Below, piece after piece: positions 17,711-26,582 of a stretch of 64,000 bases of DNA. The number at the start of each line of letters is the position of its first letter. Within the stretch, counting starts at the first letter, position 1. Position numbers and translations under genes: made by a program. The notes under the pieces are model-generated. The model worked only from the letters and a program-made list of their open reading frames with translations, was not told where the DNA came from and ran no database searches. This DNA is from Roseiarcus sp963765375 (GTDB lineage Bacteria > Pseudomonadota > Alphaproteobacteria > Rhizobiales > Beijerinckiaceae), in the NCBI GenBank assembly GCA_963765375.1, contig CAVXVZ010000003.1:124001-188000 (forward strand), read 5' to 3'.

Positions 17711-18756
17711 TCATCGGGAGGCGGGGCCCGCCTCATCCTCGCTTCGGCGCAAGAAATGACGTCCTTCGGCCCATTGCCAGGCCACGAGGCCCGGCAGGCC
17801 CAGGGCCAGCTCGCGGACCCGCTTGGACAAGGAAATCGCCAACGCCATGTCCGCGGGCAATCCGAACAGCGCCCCAAATATGACGATGCCGCCCTCGAGG
17901 GCGCCTAACGCCCCAGGCACCATGAACGCCGCCGCGCGGACGCCGGAACTCAAGCTTTCCAGGATGAACGCGTCGGTCACGCTGAAGGACCTGCCCAGGA
18001 AATACATCACCAGCCAGGTCTCGCCTGCGCCGGCGGCCCACCCCATGAGGCGCAGCACGCCGGCGCCAAAAAGGGCGGGGCGGCGGCGGTACGTGGCCAT
18101 GACGGCGCCGTCGATCGCGGAAGCGTGGCCGGCGAAGACGCTGAGCCATTTCTCCGGGGCGACGCGGCGCGCCAGATGGACGAAAAGGGCGAACATGCTG
18201 TTGTGCTGGAAAAACACGAACGCGGCGATCGCAGCTGCAAACACAGCGACGCCGATCAACGACGCCCGCGCCACCGCGGCTGACGCATCAGAATTCGATC
18301 GGGCGGCGAGCAACGCTACGCCCGCCAGGACAAAAATGAGCTGCGTGCCTGCCCCGAGCGTGATGTCAACGACCATGCTGGCCGCCGCCTGCGGGCCAGG
18401 AACGCCGCGCTTATGGGCAAGCCGCGCTCCGGCGACGTCGCCGCCGACTCCGGCGACCGGCAACAGCGAGTTGATCGATTCGCGGATCCAGCGGATCCGC
18501 AATATGCCGAAGAAGCCTGGACGGCTGGACGCCGGCAACAGCTCCCGCCATGCCAGCGCGTCAAACGACAAGGGCGCAAGATGGTAGAGCGAAATCGGGG
18601 CCAGCCACCAGCCGAGCACCAGCATGGCGGAGGCGACCTCGGCGGCGCCGCTCTTGATGATGAGGAAGACGACGAGCAGGAAACCGAAAAGCGCGGCGAC
18701 GATCAGCGACCGTGAGATGACGCGCCCCCCATTGCGTCGCCCGGACTTATCAGCAT
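17711..18756 (-). CDS. hpnL: HpnL-like membrane protein (LPG-synthase TM family), N-terminus frameshifted
   Basis: A polytopic UPF0104/LPG_synthase_TM-type protein, usually annotated HpnL in hopanoid clusters and thought to act in lipid transfer. An ATG at 18625 begins after the first membrane helix. That helix (SRSLIVAALFGFLLVVFLII) is encoded just upstream in frame, but there is no ATG, GTG or TTG after the in-frame stop. The ATG at 18756 has a GGAG ribosome-binding site and reaches this frame if the G6 tract at 18725-18730 had one more G; the product would then be 348 aa. The last helices (GVRAAAFMVPGALGALEGG) are intact. Confidence 0.8.
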
Positions 18757-19234
18757 TTTAACTCCGTATTTAATGCCGGCGAAATTGTGAGCGGAAGAAA
18801 TTTTACCGATGGGGATTTTTTTGATGGGCGGACACGCAGCTTGCTTCGGGGCTCCAGACAGAGATTATAGCATGATGTGTCTTTCTGGAAAAGACAAAAG
18901 TGACAAGGCCCTGAAAGAACTAGCGATTTTGCCCGCTGGCCGGACGTTCGCGGCCCGCCGGGGCGGTTTCCGAGGGTGAAAGACCGCTCGCGCGGAAGCG
19001 AAATAACAGGGCGAATTTTGCTCCAACAGGGAAGATTTAATCGCATAACAGGGAGAATTCCTGCGCGTAACAGGGAGCCAATCGCGGCAAAATGGCTCTG
19101 CGCGGCCTCCGAGCGGGAACCGGATTTCGCCTCATCGTCGCCACGATTTCGCCTGACTACGCCTCGCGGCAAGCGCCGCTCCGCTCAACCCCGCGCCCGC
19201 TCGGCGCCCGGAATCCTCCTCCTCACGAGCTCTC
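18757..19234. other. Intergenic region between hpnL and the CDP-alcohol transferase
   Basis: About 480 bp separating divergent genes. It carries the hpnL ribosome-binding site and promoter side, an AT-rich stretch near 18770-18890, and the TAACAGGG microrepeat array at 19005-19080. No gene is recognised. Confidence 0.55.
19005..19080 (+). repeat. Four AACAGGG-led tandem repeats, 20-22 bp period
   Basis: AACAGGG occurs at 19005, 19025, 19047 and 19069, each followed by a diverged AT-rich tail. The spacing of 20, 22 and 22 bp is two helical turns. The array could be a protein-binding array upstream of the CDP-alcohol transferase, or simply slippage repeats. Confidence 0.65.
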
Positions 19235-20446
19235 ATGGCCCCGCCGCCGATCCTCTTCCTTCTCCCGCCCGATCCGCATGAGGCGGGCGAATCTGTCCCG
19301 GCGGAAGGCGGCGCGCGCGCCGTTCTTGGACTCTCCCTCATTCAGCGCGCGGTCCTCGCCGCGCGGCGCGCCGGCTACCGGGAGACTATCCTTCTGTCCG
19401 GCGAGGGCGCGGTCCCCATGGACCGATGGGGCGACTTGGCCGCAACCCTCAGGTCGGGCGAAAACGGTGCGCTCGTTTTCGCGCCGGCCACGATTCTTGC
19501 CGAGACCGACCGGCTAACGCGCCTGGCGGAGACGCAGAGCGAACCCTCCGCCTGGGCCACGGCGCCGGGTCGCGCAATCGTGGTTCCGGCGGCGTCTGCA
19601 ACCATGGCCCTCTCCGCCCTCGACGACCCCGGCGCCATCCGCGACCTCAACGCCGTTGCGAGCCGACTCACGAGCAGAGCCGGTCCGCCGGCGCTCCTTC
19701 CGGCTGAGGCGGCGCCGATGATCGTCGAGACGGCGGCGGATGTCCCCCTCGCCGAGCGGCGGCTCATGCGCGCCCTCGTCAAGGACACTGACGGGTTCAT
19801 GGCCCGTCACGTCGAGCGGCCGATCTCGCTCGCGATCTCGCGCCTCCTCGCGCCGACCGCGATCACACCGAACCAGATGAGCCTGATTTCGATTGTCGTC
19901 GGCATATGCGGCGGGCCTTTTTTCCTCTCCCAGCGCGCCTCCCTCCAAACCATCGGCGCGCTTTTGTTTCTCGCCCATTCGATTCTGGACGGGTGCGACG
20001 GCGAGTTAGCCAGGCTGAAGTTTGAGGAATCGCGATGGGGCGGCGTTCTCGACTTCTGGGGCGACAATGTCGTTCACGTCGTCATCTTCGCCTGCATGGG
20101 CGTCGGCTGGAGCAGGGGCGCTGCCGCAGGCTGGCCGCTGTTGCTCGGCGCCGCGGCCGTTCTCGGCACGCTCGGGTCGGCCGGCCTTGTCTATTGGCGG
20201 CTCATGCGCCCCAAGGACGGCGGCGGATCACTGTTCACCTCGGTCTCGGCCGAGCCCGAGCGCCCGCTCGCGCGCGTGCTCGACGCCGCATCGCGCCGCG
20301 ATTTCATCTATCTCGTGCTTTTGCTGGCGCTCGCCGGCAGGTCGCACTGGTTTTTGCTGTTGGCCGGGCTGGGCGCGCCGATCTATTTTTGCCTCGTACT
20401 CGTCGTCGCGGCGCGCGAGCGATCCGGCGCGGCCGCTCGAGCATGA
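19235..20446 (+). CDS. CDP-alcohol phosphatidyltransferase with degenerate N-terminal nucleotidyltransferase-like domain
   Basis: The C-terminal half (about 205-400) is a membrane CDP-alcohol phosphotransferase. The hallmark DGx2ARx8Gx3Dx3D is present as DGELARLKFEESRWGG followed by VLDFWGD, with about six membrane segments. The N-terminal 170 residues look like a worn-down sugar-nucleotidyltransferase domain. The linker (LVKDTDGFMARHVERPISL...ITPNQMSL) recalls the archaeal inositol-phosphate cytidylyltransferase/DIPP-synthase fusion. That architecture suggests a CDP-inositol-like substrate, matching the inositol cluster at 22601-28475. It is divergent from hpnL. The substrate is inferred. 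Confidence 0.82.
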   Translation: MAPPPILFLLPPDPHEAGESVPAEGGARAVLGLSLIQRAVLAARRAGYRETILLSGEGAVPMDRWGDLAATLRSGENGALVFAPATILAETDRLTRLAETQSEPSAWATAPGRAIVVPAASATMALSALDDPGAIRDLNAVASRLTSRAGPPALLPAEAAPMIVETAADVPLAERRLMRALVKDTDGFMARHVERPISLAISRLLAPTAITPNQMSLISIVVGICGGPFFLSQRASLQTIGALLFLAHSILDGCDGELARLKFEESRWGGVLDFWGDNVVHVVIFACMGVGWSRGAAAGWPLLLGAAAVLGTLGSAGLVYWRLMRPKDGGGSLFTSVSAEPERPLARVLDAASRRDFIYLVLLLALAGRSHWFLLLAGLGAPIYFCLVLVVAARERSGAAARA

Positions 20447-20471
20447 TGCGTCTCTCGACGCCCTATCGCTC

Positions 20472-20533
20472 CTCGCAATGACGAATCCCTTACGCCGCAG
20501 GCGTCATTGCGAGCGGAGCGAAGCAATCCATCC
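20472..20533. repeat. REP-like repeat, left of the GIY-YIG cassette
   Basis: The arms CTCGCAATGACG (20472-20483) and CGTCATTGCGAG (20502-20513) form a 12-bp stem, followed by GCGGAGCGAAGCAATCCATCC. The first 35 bp recur at 22569-22603 with one difference, and the 15 bp at 20519-20533 recur inverted at 22542-22556. Confidence 0.75.
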
Positions 20534-20544
20534 AATGGCGCTAG

Positions 20545-22212
20545 CCCGCATTTCTCACGCGGGCGGGCAATTGGACGTCGGTTTCGGCGCGATTTGAAGG
20601 CCGGGTTTGTGCGGGCGTGACTGTGGGTGGCGCGGCGCGCGGTGATTTTCGTCGATGGGGGGGATTGTTTCTCCGGTGGGCCGAGGGTTTGCCGAGCATT
20701 GTCGCGCCGCGGCGACGCGCGTCAGGTTGGCGAGGCGCGCGCGCTTGCGAGCCTTGCCGCGGCGAGGCGCCATTCCTGGGCGTTCGGGCAGGCCGAAGCG
20801 AAGGCGATCCTGACGCGCCGGGCGCTGATTTTGACGAGCGCGCCGAGCTTCAGCAGTTTCAGGCGGATCGTGCCGCAGGTCGCGCTCGCGAACGCAGTGT
20901 GGGCCAGGCCGATGCGGCGCAGCGCGCACAGGAGCGCATAGGCCGTCGCGGCGAGCCACAGCCGCAGCTGATTGGCGCGCAGGGTGGCTGTCGAGGTGCG
21001 GTCGGCGAAGAGATCGCCCTGGCACTCCTTGATCCGGTTCTCCATCTCGCCGCGCGCGCAATAGAGCTTTTCGTAAAGCGGCTTGGCGCGCCAGGCGTCG
21101 GCCTTGAGCGAGGTCACGAGAAAACGAGGATTGGCCTCGCCGCCCGTCCATTCGGCCTTGCCGATCACCCGGCGGCGGCGCGACCAGCTCTCCTTGGTCG
21201 ACCATTCGAAGTCGCGAAACACCCGCGCCGGCTGGCCCTCGTTCGCCTGCGACATCGTCCGCGCCTCGCTCAAGGCGTCGGCGATGCGCGCCTCCAGCCG
21301 CGCGTTGCGCGCCAGGCCGAACACGTAGTCGACCGCGTTGGCCTCGCACCAGGCCATCAAGGCCTCGCGGGCGAAGCCGGAGTCGGCGCGCAGCACGATC
21401 TTCACCCGCGGCCAGCGCGCGCGGATTTGCTGGATAATGCGCGCCATCTCGTCTTGCGCCCCGGCGCTGCCGTCGATGTTTGAGGGCCGCAGCTTGGCGG
21501 CCAGAAGATGGCGGCCGCAGAAAACATAGAGCGGCAGGTAGCAATAGCAGTCGTAATAGCCGTGAAAGAACCGCCCCTCCTGATCGCCGTGCAACGGATC
21601 GTCGGTCGCATCGAGGTCGAGCACGATCTGACGCGGCGCCTTGGCGTGCGCGTCGAGAAACAGTTCGACAAACAGCCGCTCGATCGCCGCGCCATCGTGG
21701 CTGATCTTGTGATAGCGCGGCCTCTTGCCCGCGCCCGGCGCATGCTCCAGCCGGTTCAATGTGCTCTTGCCCGCCAGCGGCGACGGCTCATCGCCATCGC
21801 GCTCGAGCTTGCCCAGAAGCACGCCCAGAACCGGATCGCGACGCAAGTCGTCGTGGTCGTTGAGGTCCTCATAACCGAGCGCCAGGCCGAACACCCGCTG
21901 CCCGATCAGAGCCTTGAGCGCATGCACGGTGAAGAGCGGGCTGCGATGATCGCCGAAGCACGCGGTAAATCGATCGATGAGGCCGATCGCCTTGTCCGTC
22001 TCGCCCAGCAGCAAAGCCCCCGCGTCCGAGGACACCAGCCCGCCGTCGAAATCCGCCACAACCCGCCGCCCGCCAGCCCTTCCAAACTCCATCTCTGTCG
22101 GGCTACACTGCGTCAGCATCGGAGTCCCCTTCGAATCAGCGTAACTCGTTGATCGCAAAACAAGTTTAGCTGATTCTGGACCCCGATGCGCCACCCGCGT
22201 GAGAAATGCAGG
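20545..22212 (-). mobile_element. IS1380-family insertion sequence, 1668 bp
   Basis: The ends read CCCGCATTTCTCACGCGGGCGG on one side and, as complement, CCTGCATTTCTCACGCGGGTGG on the other. They are flanked by a 4-bp CTAG duplication at 20541-20544 and 22213-22216. The size and single transposase gene fit IS1380. The right CTAG supplies the stop codon of the GIY-YIG gene, so the insertion leaves that gene intact. Confidence 0.88.
20722..22119 (-). CDS. IS1380-family transposase
   Basis: A 465-aa DDE transposase. The start at MLTQCSPTEMEF is chosen because family proteins begin near a VVADFDGGLVSSDAGALLL segment. The catalytic Asp lies in IVLDLDATDDPLHGDQEG, a second in VKIVLRADSGFA, and the late Glu in the MENRIKECQGDLFADRTS helix. 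It is full length, so the element may be active. Confidence 0.92.
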   Translation of the reverse strand: MLTQCSPTEMEFGRAGGRRVVADFDGGLVSSDAGALLLGETDKAIGLIDRFTACFGDHRSPLFTVHALKALIGQRVFGLALGYEDLNDHDDLRRDPVLGVLLGKLERDGDEPSPLAGKSTLNRLEHAPGAGKRPRYHKISHDGAAIERLFVELFLDAHAKAPRQIVLDLDATDDPLHGDQEGRFFHGYYDCYCYLPLYVFCGRHLLAAKLRPSNIDGSAGAQDEMARIIQQIRARWPRVKIVLRADSGFAREALMAWCEANAVDYVFGLARNARLEARIADALSEARTMSQANEGQPARVFRDFEWSTKESWSRRRRVIGKAEWTGGEANPRFLVTSLKADAWRAKPLYEKLYCARGEMENRIKECQGDLFADRTSTATLRANQLRLWLAATAYALLCALRRIGLAHTAFASATCGTIRLKLLKLGALVKISARRVRIAFASACPNAQEWRLAAARLASARASPT

Positions 22213-22503
22213 CTAGGCGAGTGTCGGGTACAGGTCCCTCCAGTCCGGATTTATGGACTCGATCAGCGCAATCTTCCTTGCGCGGGAGCCGGCTTTGATC
22301 TGTTTCTCGCGCGCGATGGCCTCGTCCATCCGTTCATATCGCTCGTAGAAGACGAGCCGGCTGCAGCCGTATTGGCTTGCGAAGCCCGGCGTGAGGCCCT
22401 CGCGGTGCTGGAAGACGCGTTCGGCCAGATTCGAGGTGACCCCAACGTAGAGCGTCCCCTGTCGGCGGTTGGCCAGGATGTATACGCACGGTTCGCGGGG
22501 CAT
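22213..22503 (-). CDS. GIY-YIG nuclease superfamily protein
   Basis: This 96-aa protein has the GIY-YIG core: CVYILANRRQGTLYVGVTSNL with the conserved Tyr pair and the YVG turn, Arg in LAERVFQHREG, and the EKQIKAGSRARKIALIES helix of the short YhbQ-like branch. Its stop codon is the TAG within the CTAG duplicated by the IS1380 insertion. Repeats at 20472-20533 and 22542-22603 bracket the cassette. The cellular role of this branch is not settled. Confidence 0.9.
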   Translation of the reverse strand: MPREPCVYILANRRQGTLYVGVTSNLAERVFQHREGLTPGFASQYGCSRLVFYERYERMDEAIAREKQIKAGSRARKIALIESINPDWRDLYPTLA

Positions 22504-22541
22504 GGGCTCGCTCGTTCAGGCGGAATGACTGGGGCGGCAAG

Positions 22542-22603
22542 GGATGGATTGCTTCGTCGCCAGCGCTCCTCGCAATGACGAATCCCTTCCGCCGCAGGCG
22601 TCA
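22542..22603. repeat. REP-like repeat, right of the GIY-YIG cassette
   Basis: GGATGGATTGCTTCG (22542-22556) is the inverted complement of 20519-20533, and 22569-22603 repeats 20472-20506 with 34 of 35 identical. The GIY-YIG gene therefore sits between repeat copies. Confidence 0.7.
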
Positions 22604-23614
22604 CGCCTGAATAGAAAGCCCAATCGCGGCGCCGCCGCGGGCGCTTGACCGCTGGGCGGCGTCGATCGCCAGCGCGCACATCACCGCCTCGTCGATATTG
22701 CTGGCGCCCGCGCCGGCGACGGCTGCGAGAAAATCGTCCGCGACCCCGCCGAACCAGTCCGGATGGTGCGATCCTTCCGACAGGGATGGCGACGTCCAGC
22801 GGCGCTCCCCCAAATTGGATCTGAGGACGGCAGAATCGCCGGTGACGCGGATCTCACCCTGATCCCCGTCGATCTCGATCGCGTTCGAGCGCTCGTCGGC
22901 GGCCCAGGTGAGAAAGATCCGGCTCAGGCCGGAAGCCGTCTGCAGACCGAGCGTCGCCGTGTCCTCGAGCGGCTGGTCGTGGAAACGGCGCGTCTCGAGC
23001 CGCGCCGAGACGCTGTGGGGAACGCCGCCCCAGCGGGCGAGGCAATAGAGCGCATGCCAGCCGTGATCGAAAAGGATGCCGCCGCCGGCGAGCTTCGGAT
23101 CGATGCGCCAGTTGGCGACGCCGGGCGCGGTGACAGCGGTCGCCGGCTGAGTCCTGAGCGTCCGCCAGCGCACCGATCGGACGGCGCCGATTGCGCCCTC
23201 GTCGATGAGCGCCGAGATCCTGAGGCAGATCGGCGCCTTCAGCCAATTATGAACCGTGTAGAGGACGCGCCCCGCGCGCGCGGCGGCCGACTTGAGGCGC
23301 AGAGCGTCGTCTACGCGGGTGATCAGGGGTTTCTCGCTCAGCACATGGAGGCCCGCGTCGAGCGCGCGGGCGATGATCTCCGCATGGCTGCCCGGCGGCG
23401 CGCAGACGTCGACGAAGTCGAGCCGTTCGCGCAGCAAGAGATCATCAACCGTATCGAACCACCGGCCGTCGGGGCAGGCCTCGAGAAACGCCTCCCGGCG
23501 GGACGCGGCGGCGTCGGTCGCAGCGACAATCCGGACATCGTCGCGGGAGCGCCAGCCGGGCATGTGCCCATTGGCTGCGACATTGCCGAAGCCGATGAAC
23601 GCGCCCCTCAGCAC
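22601..23614 (-). CDS. Gfo/Idh/MocA-family NAD(P)-dependent oxidoreductase
   Basis: The family oxidises or reduces sugars and cyclitols, inositol dehydrogenase being a member. The N-terminal Rossmann fold starts at RGAFIGFGNVAANGHMP. The EKPLITRVDDALRL segment carries the catalytic-region Lys, and DHGWHALYCLARWGG matches the late GGGxxxDxGxH region. Translation probably starts at a GTG (23614) with TGAGG overlapping the stop of the aminotransferase gene, giving 337 aa. As last gene of the inositol cluster it is a candidate for oxidising inositol to an inosose. Confidence 0.85.
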   Translation of the reverse strand: MLRGAFIGFGNVAANGHMPGWRSRDDVRIVAATDAAASRREAFLEACPDGRWFDTVDDLLLRERLDFVDVCAPPGSHAEIIARALDAGLHVLSEKPLITRVDDALRLKSAAARAGRVLYTVHNWLKAPICLRISALIDEGAIGAVRSVRWRTLRTQPATAVTAPGVANWRIDPKLAGGGILFDHGWHALYCLARWGGVPHSVSARLETRRFHDQPLEDTATLGLQTASGLSRIFLTWAADERSNAIEIDGDQGEIRVTGDSAVLRSNLGERRWTSPSLSEGSHHPDWFGGVADDFLAAVAGAGASNIDEAVMCALAIDAAQRSSARGGAAIGLSIQA

Positions 23615-23627
23615 GGGCGTCGCGGCC

Positions 23628-25004
23628 TCAGTCGAGCCCGAACCGGCGCGCGATCGCGGCGAAGGACTGATCGAGGATGTCGACCCCCTGCAAGGCTTCG
23701 TCCTCGGTGATGACGAGCGGCGGATTGATGCGGATGACGTTGGAATACGACATGGTGATGAGCCCGCGCTCAAGCGCTTCGTGAAAGAGGGCGCGGGTGA
23801 TGGTCTTGTCGAGCGGGGCCTTGGTCTTGCGGTCTGCGACCATGTCCACGCCGATCATCAGGCCGCGTCCGCGCACGTCGCCAATGAAGCTGTATTTCTC
23901 CTGGAGGCGCTTGAGCGCATCGAGCATCTTGGCGCCGACGCGGGCCGAGTTCTCGACGAGCTTGTCCTCGGTCAGGGCCTCCATCGCGGCCAGGCCCGCC
24001 GCGCCCGCGAGGGGATTGCCGCCATAGCTCGAAGACGAGCCGCTCGGCTCGCCGAAGGGCGTGGCCGACATGTTTTCAAGCGACGAGGCGACCCCGCTCA
24101 TCGGGAAGCCGCCGCCAATCCCCTTGCCGATCGTCATGACGTCGGGCTTGAGGCCGAAATGTTCCGATGCCCACATTTTGCCGGTGCGGCCGAAACCGAC
24201 CAGGATCTCGTCGGCGATGAGGAGCGCGCCAGCCTCCGTCGCGATCTCGCGCACCGCATGAATGAAGTCGTCCGGCGGAATCACGTTGCCCGCCGTGCCC
24301 TGCATCGGCTCGATGATGATCGCGGCGATTTCGCCCTGCGTGTCGTGCTTGATTACATTGCGCAGATGCTCCGCGCAGGCCATGCCGCAGGAGGGATGCT
24401 GCAGGTTGAACGGGCAGCGGTAGCAATTGGCGTAGGGGCTATGGTGCATGCCCGGCGGGAACGGCCCCTGATGGTTGCGGTAGGCGCCGCCGAGGAGCCC
24501 GATCACGCCCTGCGACTTGCCGTGGAAGCCGCCCCAGAAGCCGATGAACTCGAACTTCTTCGTGACCGATTTCGAGAGTCGGAACGCCGCCTCGACCGCT
24601 TCCGCGCCGCCCGAGAAAAGCTGGAGATGGGTGAGCCCTTCCGGCAGCGTCGCGGCGATGCGCTCGAGAAACTCCGCGCGCGCTTCGGTCGTGAAGCTGC
24701 CGAAGGTGACGCGCTCGAGCTGCTCCTTGAGGCGGGCGATATAGCGCGGATGCGCGTGGCCGAGGCTGCCGACGGCAATGCCTGCAATGAAGTCGAGATA
24801 TTCGTTGCCGTCGACGTCGGTGATCGTGCAACCTTGCGCATGGTCGACGACGATCTGCGAGAAGAGCGCGATCGACTGCAGGCCTGGCGCCATCGCCCGC
24901 GCCTCACGGTCGAAGATCGCCTTCGACTTCGGACCGGGCACGGCGCGGCGCGGAAGTTCTCGGGCGGGCGCTGGGGAAGCTTTTGCGGAAGAAAGGTCGT
25001 TCAA
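23628..25004 (-). CDS. Class III (PLP-dependent) aminotransferase
   Basis: The 458-aa fold-type I enzyme belongs to the ornithine/4-aminobutyrate aminotransferase group. The PLP-binding GGAEAVEAAFRL, DEILVGFGRTGKMWA and the lysine motif TIGKGIGGGFPMSG are complete. An unusual cysteine-rich insert (CYRCPFNLQHPSCGMACAEH) could bind metal. The start is TTG; the one at 25004 has GAGGA upstream and lies just past the preceding stop, while a TTG at 25031 is also open. In this operon it may aminate an inosose. Confidence 0.87.
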   Translation of the reverse strand: MNDLSSAKASPAPARELPRRAVPGPKSKAIFDREARAMAPGLQSIALFSQIVVDHAQGCTITDVDGNEYLDFIAGIAVGSLGHAHPRYIARLKEQLERVTFGSFTTEARAEFLERIAATLPEGLTHLQLFSGGAEAVEAAFRLSKSVTKKFEFIGFWGGFHGKSQGVIGLLGGAYRNHQGPFPPGMHHSPYANCYRCPFNLQHPSCGMACAEHLRNVIKHDTQGEIAAIIIEPMQGTAGNVIPPDDFIHAVREIATEAGALLIADEILVGFGRTGKMWASEHFGLKPDVMTIGKGIGGGFPMSGVASSLENMSATPFGEPSGSSSSYGGNPLAGAAGLAAMEALTEDKLVENSARVGAKMLDALKRLQEKYSFIGDVRGRGLMIGVDMVADRKTKAPLDKTITRALFHEALERGLITMSYSNVIRINPPLVITEDEALQGVDILDQSFAAIARRFGLD

Positions 25005-25008
25005 GGGA

Positions 25009-25860
25009 TCAGTTCCTCGTCGAGGCGACAATGCGCGGACGCCGCCGGAAGCGCTCGCTCAGATGGTCCGCGATCGCCTCAGCGGCCTGATCGCGGTAAA
25101 GCGCGCAGCTCGGCCACGCGTTGAGATCGATGATCATCGGTTCGCCGCTGGCCCGGATGATCGCGTCGCCGCCGAAGACCTCGAGCCCGAGCGCGGCAGC
25201 GGCGTCCAGCGCGGCCTCATGCAGGCGAGCCGCGTCGAACGAGTGGCCCAACATGCCCTTGTCGCGATGATAGAACCATTGGAACCAGTTGGCGTCCGCC
25301 GGGCCTGCGCCGCTTCGGACGCCGTAGAATTTCACCAGATCGCCCGCCACATGCTCCTGGGCCACGACAAAGGGTATGCCCCGAGCGGCGAATTCGCGCA
25401 ACGCCTGTCGCCACCCTGTCTCGGATGCGACATACATGACGTCGTCAGGCTGGGTCGCGTGGAAATCGTACCGCTTGACCCACATGCAGTCGGCCGGTCG
25501 CGGCTTTGTCGCGTCGGTGGCGACGATCCGGCTGGGCGGCGCAGCCACGCGGCGCTGCGCGAACAATTCGATCATCCGGTGGCGATAGGTGTTGCGAATC
25601 GCGGCGGTCGAGTTGACGACGATCGAGCCTGCCTTCTCCATCGCGGCGAGACGATCAAGAATCGTCCCGCGCTCGCACATCACGAATACGTTGGCCGAAG
25701 GTGTTTCGACAACCGCGTCGGCGGCGATGAGCTCTACGTTGAAGCCGCGCTCCGTGAGGTTCGCGGCGACGCTCTCCAGGATCGCGGAGTCATCATCGAT
25801 TCGGCCGGGCGAATGCGCCGGCTCGCGATAGACGCCCCAGCAGGTGATGGCCGCGCTCAT
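25009..25860 (-). CDS. ATP-grasp-like ligase
   Basis: The 283-aa protein resembles RimK/glutathione-synthetase-type ATP-grasp enzymes. It has a lysine-bearing beta strand (CMWVKRYDFHATQ), a glycine-poor central loop, and the metal-binding end motif GEPMIIDLNAWPSCA with Asp and Asn positioned as in ATP-grasp folds. Such enzymes form amide or peptide bonds with an acyl-phosphate intermediate. The start overlaps the upstream stop by 4 bp, so coupled translation is likely. The substrate is unknown; ligation to an amino-cyclitol is a guess from context. Confidence 0.75.
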   Translation of the reverse strand: MSAAITCWGVYREPAHSPGRIDDDSAILESVAANLTERGFNVELIAADAVVETPSANVFVMCERGTILDRLAAMEKAGSIVVNSTAAIRNTYRHRMIELFAQRRVAAPPSRIVATDATKPRPADCMWVKRYDFHATQPDDVMYVASETGWRQALREFAARGIPFVVAQEHVAGDLVKFYGVRSGAGPADANWFQWFYHRDKGMLGHSFDAARLHEAALDAAAALGLEVFGGDAIIRASGEPMIIDLNAWPSCALYRDQAAEAIADHLSERFRRRPRIVASTRN

Positions 25861-26582
25861 TCGCCGGCGTTCTCATGCTCTTGACGAAATCCGGCCAGTT
25901 CGGCCGCCTCGACGTCGCGCCCACGGTCGATGTCGAATACTCGCGGCAATACGGCGCCGTAGACCGGCCGGCTCTGGTCGACCAGCCATTTGAGATAGTC
26001 GCGGAGCCGGCTGAAGCCTGTCGCAGGCTCCGCGAGCGGATGCGCCGGCAGCCAATAGAGGCCGGCCGTGACATGGCTGCCGCTGTCGCCGCCGAGACGC
26101 AGGATGCGGCCGTCCGCGGCGTCCAGTATCGCCCACAGCGGATTGTCGTCATCGACATGGCTGGTTAGGCCGAGCACGACCGCGTCGTGGGGAAAGCCCG
26201 CGGCCAAGCGCACAAAACGGCGGAAGTCGTCAACCGGCAGAATCGAATCAACCGTCGTGATCAGCGCCGGCGAATGGGCCAGCCGAGCGGCGACCAGGCG
26301 GAAGCTCGCATATGAAGAGGGCGTCGTGCGCACCATCATGTCGAGGTCAACATCCTGGCCATGGTCGCTGAGCCATTGCTGGCAATCGTCGCTCGCTTCA
26401 TTGATGATGACCGTTGCTCGTTCAATGCCGATGGCGCGGAAGCGGTCGAGGGCATGCTCGATCAGGGGCCGGCCGCCGACCGTCGTCATCGGCTTGCTCG
26501 CAGAGTAGCCGTCGGCTCGCAGGCGCGTCCCCTGTCCAGCGGCGATGATCCCGCCGCGCAGGTTTTCCAACCCGCCGGTCAT
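25857..26582 (-). CDS. Nucleotidyltransferase (sugar-phosphate or inositol-phosphate type)
   Basis: The 241-aa protein has the NTP-transferase signature GGIIAAGQGTRLRADG followed by SKPM, and the metal-binding TTVDSILP strand. It activates a phosphorylated alcohol to an NDP derivative. Its closest-looking relatives by motif are the cytidylyl/choline-phosphate type. It overlaps the ATP-grasp gene by ATGA and lies 3' of the HAD gene. It could supply the activated headgroup that the CDP-alcohol transferase needs. Confidence 0.83.
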   Translation of the reverse strand: MTGGLENLRGGIIAAGQGTRLRADGYSASKPMTTVGGRPLIEHALDRFRAIGIERATVIINEASDDCQQWLSDHGQDVDLDMMVRTTPSSYASFRLVAARLAHSPALITTVDSILPVDDFRRFVRLAAGFPHDAVVLGLTSHVDDDNPLWAILDAADGRILRLGGDSGSHVTAGLYWLPAHPLAEPATGFSRLRDYLKWLVDQSRPVYGAVLPRVFDIDRGRDVEAAELAGFRQEHENAGE

